Shown: positions 6,685 to 15,385 of the stretch, one piece after another
Numbering within the stretch: position 1 is the first letter of the stretch
Layout: the number at the start of each line of letters is the position of its first letter
DNA from: a virus
Strand: one strand, 5' to 3'
Length of the DNA: 64,000 nt
Virus record (IMG/VR): IMGVR_UViG_3300025652_000057
Span: 1 to 64,000 of that record
Position numbers and translations under genes: made by a program
Notes under the pieces: model-generated
Seen by the model: the letters and a program-made list of their open reading frames with translations, nothing else
Told to the model about the DNA's origin: nothing
Database searches by the model: none

Positions 6685-8145
6685 TTATCCTTTCATCTTA
6701 ATATTATATATACTATACTCAAACCCTTCATCATTATATATATCAACTCTCTCCAAGAAATGTTTGACTGCAAAGTTCTTCTTGGACTTCCATTGAAGGT
6801 CATCTACTATATCATACAGTGTCGCTTTATCTGATCCATTACCCTTACGAAGTACTCTACCTATCGATTGAAGATTTCGAATCTTTGACTTAGATGGAGA
6901 TGCAAAGATGATATTATCCAGACGCTTAATATTAACACCAGTGCTAAAAGTCCCATAACTAGCCAGAATGATGTTATTATCGCTAGACTCAGCAACACTA
7001 CGGACTTCTTCACGATCTTCTGCACTGATTGCGCCATGTATAAAATGAACAACTTTCCCCTCCTTTTGTAGCATTGGCTCTAATACTTTACCATGCTTCT
7101 CAACAAATTGAAATAATATAAGTGTGTTGCCCTTTAGTCCATGTGCAAGATTTCGTATATATTTGTTTCTTGCTTCGCTTCTAACTATCCAATCGATCTC
7201 TTCTTGATAGCTCATGTTCTTATTTAGCTTGCGTATTTCATCGGGGTATTGAAGCACTAACGCCTTGATATCAAACTCTGCTAGAGTGTTATCATCAATC
7301 AGATCCTTAGTTCTAGTTACTTCGAATACTGATCCAAACAGACCTTCGAGTACGAGTCTATGCGTCTGAGTTCCATCTAGTGTTCCAGTGAAGCCGTATC
7401 GATACTGACATTCAGGCATCTTCTCAAGAACAGAAGATACAGACTTAGCTTTAAATAGATGTGCCTCGTCACCAATAACAACACCGAACTTAGCGAACCA
7501 ATCTTTTCTTAGCTTATATATTGACTGCCAAGTGGATATGGTTATATCTGCTTCAATGTTCTTATCAATGCCACCACGTATCTTGTGTATGTCTAACTCT
7601 TGACCACCATTATATTCGATGAAGTCAGATGCCATTTGCTCGACAAGTGACGTTGTGGGTACTACGATTAGAACTTTCATATCTAACGTCTCTATGTAGA
7701 AACGTGTTAGTAGGTATATAATGAAAGACTTACCAGAAGCTGTTGGAGAGAGCAGTAACGCTCTCTCATGCTTTAGCGCATGAACTACTGCATCATTCTG
7801 ATACTCACGAGGTACGAATGCTGTCTCAAACTCTTTCGCTAAATCAAAGCCAGCAGTATCTTGCACTTGATTGTTTGGTATGATACCTTCATCAACAGTG
7901 ACTTCATACTCTCTTGAATTACAGAACTTTAGGATATAGGGTACAAGACCTCGATAGATTCTACCAGTCATTGCATTCAGCAATCTCACCTTCCCATCCC
8001 AAATTTTGTTCCGAACGGAAGGCATAAACTCGGCACCGGGTACCTTGAACGTAAAGTGATCAGACAACTCCATCTTAATGCCAGGTTCTGCTACGACCCT
8101 AACATAGACGTTATCGACTACTTCTATAATCACTTCATCAGTCAT
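6685..8145 (-). CDS. uvsW: UvsW DNA/RNA helicase
   Basis: A superfamily 2 helicase that in T4 unwinds R-loops and branched recombination intermediates and helps the switch from origin-dependent to recombination-dependent replication. The 486 residues show an N-terminal substrate-binding domain, Walker A SPTASGKS (133-140), DEAH (226-229), the TGTL motif III region and the motif VI segment SIGRVLRKG. Length matches T4 UvsW. It begins one base behind uvsY, whose final codons supply the CAGGAG ribosome site. Confidence 0.96.
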   Translation of the reverse strand: MTDEVIIEVVDNVYVRVVAEPGIKMELSDHFTFKVPGAEFMPSVRNKIWDGKVRLLNAMTGRIYRGLVPYILKFCNSREYEVTVDEGIIPNNQVQDTAGFDLAKEFETAFVPREYQNDAVVHALKHERALLLSPTASGKSFIIYLLTRFYIETLDMKVLIVVPTTSLVEQMASDFIEYNGGQELDIHKIRGGIDKNIEADITISTWQSIYKLRKDWFAKFGVVIGDEAHLFKAKSVSSVLEKMPECQYRYGFTGTLDGTQTHRLVLEGLFGSVFEVTRTKDLIDDNTLAEFDIKALVLQYPDEIRKLNKNMSYQEEIDWIVRSEARNKYIRNLAHGLKGNTLILFQFVEKHGKVLEPMLQKEGKVVHFIHGAISAEDREEVRSVAESSDNNIILASYGTFSTGVNIKRLDNIIFASPSKSKIRNLQSIGRVLRKGNGSDKATLYDIVDDLQWKSKKNFAVKHFLERVDIYNDEGFEYSIYNIKMKG

Positions 8146-8146
8146 A

Positions 8147-8584
8147 TCACGATGCTCCTGTTCTGAACTTTTCCCAGTCTATAATCGCTCGGATTTGAAA
8201 TCCTCTGTTTCCTATTAGCTTTAAAATAGATTCAAGATACGCTACTTTCTGTTCTTGTGCGCCAATCTTTAGAGACGACTCAATAATATCGTCATCAGCT
8301 TCTAGATATGAGGGGATGTCTTGCTTGAGAATTTTAAGGGGTTGGGGTTGCCATCCAAACTGTGCTAACTCAGTGACATCGAGTTCGCCTCTGTAGTATT
8401 CAGTTTTTAGCTTGAATAACTTTTTGTAGTCAGCCTTCATCTTGCGAAGAATATATCCCTCGCCCATGTATATCTTGAAGTACTTGTTGTGAAGTTTTGG
8501 TGTGTTCGCAGACTCGTTCGTGATGTTTATCGTATCAACGGGACCGTCTTTCTCCCATGCTTCGCATATATCTTCTAGTTTCAT
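8147..8584 (-). CDS. uvsY: UvsY recombination mediator
   Basis: A 145-residue protein close in length to T4 UvsY (137), which loads the UvsX recombinase onto ssDNA coated with gp32. It has the lysine-rich stretch KMKADYKKLFKLKTEYYRG and a helical C-terminus ending DWEKFRTG. It lies directly ahead of uvsW, the usual arrangement in marine T4-like phages. A GGAGAAAG ribosome site precedes the ATG. Function is inferred from the family and from gene order; there is no catalytic site to confirm it. Confidence 0.9.
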   Translation of the reverse strand: MKLEDICEAWEKDGPVDTINITNESANTPKLHNKYFKIYMGEGYILRKMKADYKKLFKLKTEYYRGELDVTELAQFGWQPQPLKILKQDIPSYLEADDDIIESSLKIGAQEQKVAYLESILKLIGNRGFQIRAIIDWEKFRTGAS

Positions 8585-8615
8585 TCACTTTCTCCATAAT
8601 AAAATTGTTACTTAA

Positions 8616-9146
8616 TCAGACTACTATATCATACTTCTCATATTTAAAGGTTATATCAAATACTGGTGGTGTCACGTCTGCGCCAGATGTGTCAAGAGAG
8701 ATGGATCCTACCGAAATTGGAAACATATCAGAAAATTTAAGAGTGACATTGACATTCTTATTACTATTTAGTATGATTAGAGAGCCGTCTGATTTGACTC
8801 CAGTGCCATCACTGTTTAGTGTAGAGGTACCTGACCCAACCGTTTTTGGGTTTAGACTACCGTACTGTGCAAAGTTCTCAGGGTAAGTGATGGCTTCTAA
8901 CCAAGCAGATACTTCTCTAAACGCAACCATGTCTTCATCGCATATGACACTCACTGTAAATTCCTCATACTGAAGCTTATCGCCAGGCAAATGTAATGTC
9001 TTAAATGGAGTTGGTCTGTCTGTATGTCCAGATGAGAGACCAGGAACATTTGCCGACTTTACAAAAAACTCAACATTGGGTAACCTCTTGAGAACAAGCT
9101 TGAACTCAATTGGAGACAAAAAGTTTTGATTTGTTGTTAGTGCCAT
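8616..9146 (-). CDS. gp3: Tail-tube-fold protein in the gp3 (tail completion) position
   Basis: A 176-residue protein. FTVSVICDEDMVAFREVSAWLEAI aligns by eye with WTVTIINDEDFLIRNAMEEWMSAI of gp19 in this same window, and both end in an F-D-(I/V)-T-F-x-Y segment, so it has the tail-tube fold. Its length and place between gp23 and uvsY match gp3, the tail completion and sheath-stabiliser protein of T4-like phages, but a second tube-like terminator is also possible. I chose the ATG at 9146 (GAGGA nine bases upstream); the ATG at 9155 would sit on the ribosome site. A late promoter lies 26 bases upstream. Confidence 0.6.
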   Translation of the reverse strand: MALTTNQNFLSPIEFKLVLKRLPNVEFFVKSANVPGLSSGHTDRPTPFKTLHLPGDKLQYEEFTVSVICDEDMVAFREVSAWLEAITYPENFAQYGSLNPKTVGSGTSTLNSDGTGVKSDGSLIILNSNKNVNVTLKFSDMFPISVGSISLDTSGADVTPPVFDITFKYEKYDIVV

Positions 9147-9171
9147 ATGATTCATTCCTCTAGTATATATC

Positions 9172-9179
9172 TATTTATA
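9172..9179 (-). promoter_or_regulatory. T4-type late promoter for the gp3-position gene
   Basis: Exact TATAAATA on the minus strand, 26 bases before the ATG at 9146 and just behind the gp23 terminator, so this gene and perhaps uvsY/uvsW receive a separate late transcript. Confidence 0.8.
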
Positions 9180-9185
9180 CAGACC

Positions 9186-9213
9186 AAAAAAAGGGGATCT
9201 CGAAAGATCCCCT
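9186..9213 (-). terminator. Rho-independent terminator behind gp23
   Basis: On the minus strand a nine-base-pair stem (AGGGGATCT / AGATCCCCT) closed by TTCG is followed directly by a run of seven T. It stands about 45 bases after the gp23 stop. A second, smaller hairpin (TCGGG / CCCGA, 9222-9236) lies between gp23 and it. It is the only classic terminator I found, fitting high-level gp23 expression insulated from the recombination genes. Confidence 0.9.
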
Positions 9214-9255
9214 AATCATGCTCGGGTTAATCCCGAATCTTATTGTTATTAACTA

Positions 9256-10587
9256 TTATAGCAAGTTAGTAACGTGTACTCTGCGGTAGTAAGCATTTCC
9301 GTTTGCGCCAGCAGTAGTTAATGGGTTAGCAACCATGCCGTAGCGAGTCTTGAAACCAATCTTAGATTGGAAGCTGTTCTCGCCAATTGCACGAACCATT
9401 TGTAATGGAACGTATGGGCAGTAGAAGATACCAGCATCAAAAGCGTTAGAGCCTTTGTAGCCAACTACTAAGTACTGTGCACCAGCGAATGGATCGATAT
9501 ATACTTTGAATCGACCGTTAAGAATACCAGCAAAAGTATTGCCAGAATCGTCTACAGATAGCTTGTTACCAATAGCAGGAGCGTAGTCAAGAACACCAGC
9601 CATTTGAAGAGCAGAAGCTACGTCAGATGAACAGATGATGATGTTGCCTTTACCACGACGAGTAGCTTTAGCAATTGCATTAGCTTCACGCTCGATTTGG
9701 AACATCAAACCCTTGAACTTCTCTACTGACCAGCGACCGTTTGAATCAACGTCAAGGTTGAATACACCTTTAGCAGCAGTACCACTTTGAGCACCAGCAG
9801 AAGCGTTGTTGTATACAGTACGAACAACTTCACGGTTGATCTCAGCAAGCAATTCAGCAGAAAGCATATTAGCAAGCTCAGTTTCAGCATCTAGACCATG
9901 AATCGCTTTAAGATCCTGTGCTAATTCTGAAGTGTACTCAGCTTTCAATGCACGGCTACGAGCAGTAACAGATACTTTCTCGATTGCGAAAGACATTTCG
10001 TTAATGTCCTCAGAGCCATCAGTTGATTCTTGTTGAGCAGGTAAACGACCAGCGCCTGAAGTGAAACCACTTGCAATTGCTCCGTTAGCGTCTAATACTG
10101 CACCGCCAGTTGCACCAGCTTGATCAGTGTACTCAGCGCCAGTAGAGTTATCTACGTGACCCAAAACACCAGCATCGTCTTTATCAGCACCAGAGAAAGA
10201 AGTGTTAGCTTCATTAAACAATGCTTCGTCACCAGAAGTAACTCCACCATCAGTAGATGCATACTTAGACTTCATAGCGAAGATAAGACCAGTAGGTCCA
10301 GTCATTGGCTGAACACCAACGATATCATATGCTACCAAGTTAGGCATTGCACGGCGTACAAGACTGATTAATACAGGCTCGTAGTTAGCGGCAGAAGCAG
10401 TGCTGTTAGCAGGTGCGGCTTCAGATAGAACACCAGTTCCACCCATGCTTGAGCCTTCTTTGATAGATTGCTCAGTGTTTTCTAAAAGAGTTGCTGTAAC
10501 AGCTTCTCTGTGTCCGTCAGTGATAGTGGGAAGAGCGGAATGCTCTAGAATCGGTGCCCACTTCTTCATTAGTTCTTCATTTCTCAT
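9256..10587 (-). CDS. gp23: gp23 major capsid protein
   Basis: The precursor of the major capsid protein, assembled around the gp22 core and trimmed by protease gp21. The 443 residues are typical for marine T4-like gp23 (T4 is 521). Recognisable segments include the N-terminal NEELMKKWAPIL, the region YEPVLISLVRRAMPNLVAYD, GKGNIIICSSDVASAL and the C-terminal RVHVTNLL. The N-terminal helix region (first 50 residues or so) is the likely propeptide; ILE at 13-15 and LLE at 34-36 fit the gp21 recognition pattern (L/I-x-E), but the actual site cannot be read. GGAGAACC precedes the ATG and a late promoter lies 36 bases upstream. Confidence 0.97.
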   Translation of the reverse strand: MRNEELMKKWAPILEHSALPTITDGHREAVTATLLENTEQSIKEGSSMGGTGVLSEAAPANSTASAANYEPVLISLVRRAMPNLVAYDIVGVQPMTGPTGLIFAMKSKYASTDGGVTSGDEALFNEANTSFSGADKDDAGVLGHVDNSTGAEYTDQAGATGGAVLDANGAIASGFTSGAGRLPAQQESTDGSEDINEMSFAIEKVSVTARSRALKAEYTSELAQDLKAIHGLDAETELANMLSAELLAEINREVVRTVYNNASAGAQSGTAAKGVFNLDVDSNGRWSVEKFKGLMFQIEREANAIAKATRRGKGNIIICSSDVASALQMAGVLDYAPAIGNKLSVDDSGNTFAGILNGRFKVYIDPFAGAQYLVVGYKGSNAFDAGIFYCPYVPLQMVRAIGENSFQSKIGFKTRYGMVANPLTTAGANGNAYYRRVHVTNLL

Positions 10588-10622
10588 TATGGTTCTCCTT
10601 TAATTGAGATTTTACTTATTAC

Positions 10623-10630
10623 TATTTATA
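10623..10630 (-). promoter_or_regulatory. T4-type late promoter for gp23
   Basis: Exact TATAAATA on the minus strand, 36 bases ahead of the gp23 ATG, in the gap behind gp22. Confidence 0.85.
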
Positions 10631-10638
10631 AAAATTTG

Positions 10639-11574
10639 TTACTTGACAAAGCGGTTATGGCGATTAAGCGATTCAGCATAACTTGCAATAGATGCGTCAA
10701 CTACAGGCGCTACTTCTTCCGCAGTCTCTTCTTGTAGAAGATCAGTTTCTTGTTCTGTTACAACTGGTGCGCTTTCAGCGAAGTAGTTAGACTTAATTGC
10801 TTCTAGCTTCTTGCTGTAATCGTCAGTTGATTCAAAAGAAATACCTTCTGATAGAACACGCAGTTTTTCCGCTTGAGTGTCAGTTAATTCCTCAGAAACT
10901 GTTTTGAATGCAATCTCATTATCAGCTTGTAACTTAGCTTCCTTTGATTCAATCAATTGCTCAACTAGCTCATTGTACTTAATAGAAGCTTCTTCCAGCT
11001 TAACTTCTAATTCAGCGGCATGATCTACAGCCTCTTGATCGATTTCTAGGTTATGCTCAGATACAAGACCTTTAATGCTACTCAATAGAGACTCAGCTAC
11101 TTCGACTTTAATATTGCTTTCTACTGCAGGCTGGTTTTCAGACATCCAGTTTTCAACAACATAGTCTAGGTACTGATCCACTTTCTCTACTAACTCTTCA
11201 ACGGCAACATCAACTTGCTCTTGAAGATCACTTTCAAACTTTTCTTCGAGTACAGAGGTTTCGGCCAATACTTTTTCATGTACAGCGGCTTCGAATACTG
11301 CAACGGCAGATGTTTTGAAGTCTTCAGAGAATTCGGTGCCTTCAAACAAACGCTCTACAGCTTCGCTCAAACCCTTTTCGTCTTCAGATTCATCTTCTTC
11401 CTCTTCAGCCTCTTCTTTTTTATCTTTTTTAGCAGATTCAATTTTTTCTTTAGAATCGACTTTGCCTTTTTTGTCCTCTTCACCTTCGGGAGTTTCGGTA
11501 TCGGCTGATTTTACATCAGTATCGATTACTTTTGCTTCCTCAAGGTCTAGGTCTTTTCCTAATTCTTCACTCAT
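10639..11574 (-). CDS. gp22: gp22 major prohead scaffolding core protein
   Basis: The internal scaffold on which gp23 assembles, later degraded by gp21. The 311-residue protein is very acidic, with long Glu/Asp/Lys runs at the N-terminus (EEAEEEEDESEDEKG) and a long predicted coiled-coil through the middle. It ends in SYAESLNRHNRF, an ending recalled as typical of gp22 in marine T4-like phages. Several L/I/V-x-E triplets could be gp21 cuts. It lies between gp21 and gp23 and has its own ribosome site (AAAGGAGAAG) and late promoter. Confidence 0.93.
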   Translation of the reverse strand: MSEELGKDLDLEEAKVIDTDVKSADTETPEGEEDKKGKVDSKEKIESAKKDKKEEAEEEEDESEDEKGLSEAVERLFEGTEFSEDFKTSAVAVFEAAVHEKVLAETSVLEEKFESDLQEQVDVAVEELVEKVDQYLDYVVENWMSENQPAVESNIKVEVAESLLSSIKGLVSEHNLEIDQEAVDHAAELEVKLEEASIKYNELVEQLIESKEAKLQADNEIAFKTVSEELTDTQAEKLRVLSEGISFESTDDYSKKLEAIKSNYFAESAPVVTEQETDLLQEETAEEVAPVVDASIASYAESLNRHNRFVK

Positions 11575-11612
11575 TTAGACTTCTCCTTTAAAGTAATTAT
11601 CGTCAATATTAC

Positions 11613-11620
11613 TATTTATA
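11613..11620 (-). promoter_or_regulatory. T4-type late promoter for gp22
   Basis: Exact TATAAATA on the minus strand, 39 bases ahead of the gp22 ATG. The flanks (ACTATTTATAAAAAtTTGTTA on the plus strand) closely resemble those of the gp23 promoter. Confidence 0.82.
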
Positions 11621-11627
11621 AAAATTG

Positions 11628-12305
11628 TTATTTAGACAAAGAACGAATAAATCGCTCAAACAATGCGGCTGCTTTGATCTCTAATTCTGCTGTAGAGACT
11701 TTTGCAGTCTGTTTGATCTCTTCTTCGATTTCGTCAAATGTGTTCGCCACTTCCCATGAAGAAGAAGCTACATCGTAAATCCAATCTACACCTTCCATAA
11801 CTCCCTTAACGAAAGCGTCTGGTGCTGATGGATCGGCTACAATATCCCCTGCGGTAGCTAACATAAAGTCACTCTGGACTTCCATGATACCACTCTTATT
11901 CTGTTTGATTGAACCCATGCCACGAGATGAAATACCTAAAGTACCATCTGCATCCATGATGTTCTGAACGATCTTACCCATTGGCGTGTCCATTACTTTA
12001 GCACGACCAACGATGTTTGAACCGTCTTGTCTTAACTCTGTGAACATATGAGATACACGATCAAGATTAATCGTTGGACCTGCGGGGTGACCTAACTCAC
12101 CATATGCTCTGTTTTTTTCAACGTAAGTTTCGTTATATCTCTTAACTTCTTTAGCAAGGATCTCTTTAGGATACATACGACCATTACGGTTCTTGATGTC
12201 ACCTTGCATAATGATGCCTTCGATGAAGTACTGCTTAGTACCATCTTCTTTGGCTTCTGTGATATACTCTACGTCTTCAACGATTTCTTTGATTAATAAG
12301 CTCAT
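11628..12305 (-). CDS. gp21: gp21 prohead core protease
   Basis: The serine protease that matures the prohead by cutting gp23, gp22 and the core proteins after L/I-x-E. The 225 residues include NGRMYPKEIL, the candidate catalytic histidine in GELGHPAG (H73) and the candidate serine in GTLGISSRGMG (S126/S127), as in the herpes-assemblin-like phage proteases. T4 gp21 is of similar length. It is followed by gp22 and preceded by the gp68-like core gene with a 15-base gap; AGGAC upstream serves as ribosome site. Confidence 0.96.
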   Translation of the reverse strand: MSLLIKEIVEDVEYITEAKEDGTKQYFIEGIIMQGDIKNRNGRMYPKEILAKEVKRYNETYVEKNRAYGELGHPAGPTINLDRVSHMFTELRQDGSNIVGRAKVMDTPMGKIVQNIMDADGTLGISSRGMGSIKQNKSGIMEVQSDFMLATAGDIVADPSAPDAFVKGVMEGVDWIYDVASSSWEVANTFDEIEEEIKQTAKVSTAELEIKAAALFERFIRSLSK

Positions 12306-12320
12306 ATGTTTAGTCCTGTG

Positions 12321-12974
12321 TTAAGCCGCTTGCATTGCGAAAGATACGAATCGAGTAAACTGTTTCTTGTCAGATAACATACCTTCAACTTTTTTCTTGT
12401 TAACTGAATTTAACGATTTGTACGCATTAAGCACAGCAGATGCTGAGAAGAGATCGATCTTCTGCTTCTTGCCATCTTTGAACTTGACTTCGCCCATGCT
12501 CTTAGTTTTAACGATCTTCTCTAGATCAGCAATAACGCCTTCTGAGTAGTAGCCTTCTTTGTAAGACTCTTCGACTTCTTCTTCTTCGTCATCTTTCATT
12601 GCCATCTTAGTAGCAGTTGCATACATAACATCGACAGCACGATCACCGTAACGATCTTTGAACTCAGACATTTTCTTTTTGAGTTCTTTAACAATCTCTT
12701 CTTTCTTTGCTTTCTGAGCGTCAGTCATCTCTTCTTCAGTGAATTCCACTGCTTCATATACTTCTTGACCACCATCTTTCTCAAAATCGGCTAAACGATT
12801 TCCAGATAGATCAAGGGGTTCTGCCTGCTCATAGCCATCTGGAAGAGGTTTAATGTCTACAAGATGCTTGTCAATAAAACTCTTTTCTTTTTCTGGAGAA
12901 GAGTTGTCGCCTAAATCCTGCACTTGATCGAGGCGACTAGTTGCTTCTACTGTAAACTGCTTGAAAGATTTCAT
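12321..12974 (-). CDS. gp68: gp68-like prohead core protein
   Basis: A 217-residue, strongly charged protein with acidic middle (DDEEEEVEES) and a C-terminal block GVIADLEKIVKTKSMGEV ... LFSASAVLNAYKSLN that I recognise from prohead core proteins of marine T4-like phages. It starts MKSFKQF and occupies the place of gene 68, between gp67 and gp21. T4 gp68 is shorter (141). It is probably an internal core component cut by gp21 during maturation. Its ATG follows the gp67 stop by 13 bases with AAGGGA as ribosome site. Confidence 0.75.
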   Translation of the reverse strand: MKSFKQFTVEATSRLDQVQDLGDNSSPEKEKSFIDKHLVDIKPLPDGYEQAEPLDLSGNRLADFEKDGGQEVYEAVEFTEEEMTDAQKAKKEEIVKELKKKMSEFKDRYGDRAVDVMYATATKMAMKDDEEEEVEESYKEGYYSEGVIADLEKIVKTKSMGEVKFKDGKKQKIDLFSASAVLNAYKSLNSVNKKKVEGMLSDKKQFTRFVSFAMQAA

Positions 12975-12987
12975 TTTTATTCCCTTG

Positions 12988-13161
12988 TTATTCGGTATCT
13001 ACTTCTACATTTGCATTTGCTTCTGCTGAAGCTCCAAACATAGAGTCATATTTTGTTTCGATAGCTGTTGCCATTTTATCTGCCATAATGTTATTGAACG
13101 AGGACTCAAATGTACCTGCATCTTTATCCATCGCACTCTTAATCAAATCACTAACACTCAT
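12988..13161 (-). CDS. gp67: gp67-like small prohead core protein
   Basis: A 57-residue gene easily missed by length. It runs from ATG at 13161 to TAA at 12988 and starts MSVSDLIKSAMDKDAGTFES, followed by FNNIMADKMATAIETKY and an acidic tail. Position between portal gp20 and the gp68-like gene, the small size and the N-terminal pattern fit gp67, the core protein that influences head length and shape in T4. It has a strong ribosome site (AAGGAGA) and a late promoter 24 bases upstream, so it heads the gp67-gp68-gp21 unit. Confidence 0.85.
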   Translation of the reverse strand: MSVSDLIKSAMDKDAGTFESSFNNIMADKMATAIETKYDSMFGASAEANANVEVDTE

Positions 13162-13184
13162 GTCTATCTCCTTACTTATAGGTT

Positions 13185-13192
13185 TATTTATA
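13185..13192 (-). promoter_or_regulatory. T4-type late promoter for the gp67-gp68-gp21 unit
   Basis: Exact TATAAATA on the minus strand, 24 bases ahead of the gp67 ATG and just behind the gp20 stop. Confidence 0.83.
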
Positions 13193-13209
13193 TTTTATAT
13201 AATTGCTAC

Positions 13210-14754
13210 TTAGAACTCGTCATCCGCGATGTCGTCTTCTGCGTCTTCCGAGTCTTCGTCGTCTTGCTGAATCTGATCCCGCATATTCTCGATCTCGTCC
13301 TCGTTCATCATGAGAACATTCTTTCTTACCCATTCTGCGGAGTAGTACTTGCCAACGTAATCGTCAATGTCTCGTAAAAGATTTAATCTTTCCCTCAAGA
13401 CTTCACTTTCCTTTAACTCTTCAAAGTAGTTGTCTTGCATGAAATCATATCTGACAGAAGCTTGAATGTCCGCCCACTCTTCAGGTGTAATGATTCCTTT
13501 AAGTATCAATTGCTTCTCAAGAATTTTATCAAAAAGCGATGAGAATCGTGATCTCAGTCTGTTGATAAACTTACTAAACTTAATCTCATCTCTAGATATT
13601 TCTGTTGCTCTACCTAAAGAGAATCCTGCGTCTGATTCCATACGAGAGATGGGCACATTAAGAGACTTAAACAATCTCTTCTGGAAGTATAGTACGTCAT
13701 CTAGTTCACCTAGATTCTGTCCACCGGGCAATGTAGTGATCTCAGTACCCTTTCCACCCTCTCTTCTAGGTAACCAGAAATCGTCAGTCATACTCATATG
13801 TCTGCGATCATCTTTAACGTCACCTGTAGCGGCATCATAAACCAAGCGATTCTTATGCTTAGTCATCATATCTCGTAGATATTGCTCTGCTTTCATCTTA
13901 GGCAGATTACCCACATCGATATAGAAAATTCTTCGTTCTGGTGCTCTAGATATTCTATAGATAACTACAGCATCTTCCATCATTCTCAACTGATTCAAAG
14001 GCTTCATTGCCTTATGCAAGTTAGAGATGATAAGTGTGTTAGACTCATTCAGTAGACCGGAATTAGCGTGAACTATTGAGTCTGTTGCTATCTTAAGTCC
14101 TGCTAACTCTCCTTGCTGTGTAGACTGAGAACCACTAACGCTACTGAGGAATCCCTTTTCGCTATAGATATAGTACTCATTCTTGACCTGCTTTGTCAGA
14201 AATCTGTTGTCTTGACCGTTGCCAGTCTGGGACTTATCATCAAACTCTCTAACTTTGCGAATCTTTCTTGGATCAATATAGCGCAACTCTTGAATGCCTT
14301 TCTTGGGCTGCTTTACATCAATCATAACGTGATAGTTTATTCTTCCGTCAACATACCACTTTTGAAACGTATCATATCCAGTAGAAGAAAAGTCTAGAAG
14401 TCTAAGAACCGTATCAAACTCTTCTCTAATTCTTTTCTTAATATTATCTGGCTGATCAACGTCATCTGTAACACATTCGACTACTTTTTGATCAGACGCT
14501 ATGCTGATAGCCTCATTCACAATATCATCAACCGCTTGCGAAATCTCTGGTTGCTCTAGCATAGACCTATATTTCTGTACAATTTCTGCTTCTGATCGTG
14601 CTGTTCCTGCTAGGTCTAAATAGCTACTAGCAGCCGTACCGGTAGCTGCTATATCAATAGAGCCATCGTCAGTATTAGCTTGCACGAAAGAAGGAATATT
14701 AATATTCTCTTCCGAGCCTTTACGCTTTATAGAAAATCCAAATAATTCAGCCAT
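13210..14754 (-). CDS. gp20: gp20 portal protein
   Basis: The dodecameric portal at the unique vertex, which nucleates the prohead, docks terminase gp17 during packaging and later the neck. The 514 residues are the usual length. Recognisable segments are YRSMLEQPEISQAVDDIVNEAI, YRISRAPERRIFYIDVGNLP, the conserved DDFWLPRREGGKGTEITTLP and the acidic C-terminus. It is preceded by gp19 and a GC-rich hairpin, and followed by gp67. AAAGGATAA is the ribosome site. Confidence 0.97.
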   Translation of the reverse strand: MAELFGFSIKRKGSEENINIPSFVQANTDDGSIDIAATGTAASSYLDLAGTARSEAEIVQKYRSMLEQPEISQAVDDIVNEAISIASDQKVVECVTDDVDQPDNIKKRIREEFDTVLRLLDFSSTGYDTFQKWYVDGRINYHVMIDVKQPKKGIQELRYIDPRKIRKVREFDDKSQTGNGQDNRFLTKQVKNEYYIYSEKGFLSSVSGSQSTQQGELAGLKIATDSIVHANSGLLNESNTLIISNLHKAMKPLNQLRMMEDAVVIYRISRAPERRIFYIDVGNLPKMKAEQYLRDMMTKHKNRLVYDAATGDVKDDRRHMSMTDDFWLPRREGGKGTEITTLPGGQNLGELDDVLYFQKRLFKSLNVPISRMESDAGFSLGRATEISRDEIKFSKFINRLRSRFSSLFDKILEKQLILKGIITPEEWADIQASVRYDFMQDNYFEELKESEVLRERLNLLRDIDDYVGKYYSAEWVRKNVLMMNEDEIENMRDQIQQDDEDSEDAEDDIADDEF

Positions 14755-14771
14755 AGTTTATCCTTTAATTA

Positions 14772-14792
14772 GGGGAGAGGGGTACTCTCCCC
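14772..14792 (-). terminator. Stem-loop between gp19 and gp20
   Basis: An eight-base-pair stem (GGGGAGAG / CTCTCCCC) with a five-base loop lies between the gp19 stop and gp20 ATG. On the minus strand it is followed by TAATTAAA, not a true T run, so it may be a partial terminator or an mRNA 3'-end stabiliser that keeps tube and sheath messages more abundant than portal. Confidence 0.5.
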
Positions 14793-14810
14793 ATATTATA
14801 GTTATCAAGT

Positions 14811-15359
14811 TTATACGTTTGTGCCGCCGTCACCGGTGATACCACCAGAGACATTCCACCAATCGTACTGGAAAGTAACGTCGAATCGCTCGATGTCATC
14901 AGTTGTGCCCCAGTCTGTGGTGATTGCAGCTATGCTAGTTGGAAACAACCCGTTAAAGTTGTATGTTCTTAGTCCCGCACCAGACTTTGAGTACTGAGTA
15001 ATTTGCGCCTGAGCTTTATATTCAGATGCGGTTAGAGCTTGAGACACATTACCCTGATGAGAGTTGATTGCAGACATCCATTCTTCCATAGCATTACGAA
15101 TAAGGAAGTCTTCATCATTGATGATAGTTACAGTCCATTCAGCGAATGTTCTGTCACCTGCAACTTTAACCTTACGGCCAAAGTATGGAATCTCGATTGT
15201 TCCAATTGTCGCTTCTGGAATCGCTGCCGCTTGCACCATAAACGGTGTTTTAAGATCGCCTGCTCCATTAATAGGATTTGTAATCGCTACTTGGAACAGG
15301 GATGCTTTGGCACCCCCGAAGGTCAGTTGGCTTTTAATTTCATTGATGTTGAAAGCCAT
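14811..15359 (-). CDS. gp19: gp19 tail tube protein
   Basis: The protein whose hexameric rings form the inner tail tube through which DNA passes. The 182 residues match the family in length (T4 163). Diagnostic segments are the N-terminal hydrophobic strand, PYFGRKVKVAGDRTFAEW, TVTIINDEDFLIRNAMEEWM and the C-terminal RFDVTFQYDWW. It lies directly behind sheath gp18 with a strong AAGGAGAA ribosome site. A late-promoter variant (15386-15393) overlaps the gp18 stop. Confidence 0.96.
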   Translation of the reverse strand: MAFNINEIKSQLTFGGAKASLFQVAITNPINGAGDLKTPFMVQAAAIPEATIGTIEIPYFGRKVKVAGDRTFAEWTVTIINDEDFLIRNAMEEWMSAINSHQGNVSQALTASEYKAQAQITQYSKSGAGLRTYNFNGLFPTSIAAITTDWGTTDDIERFDVTFQYDWWNVSGGITGDGGTNV

Positions 15360-15385
15360 TGTTTATTTCTCCTTGTTTGTTGTAT

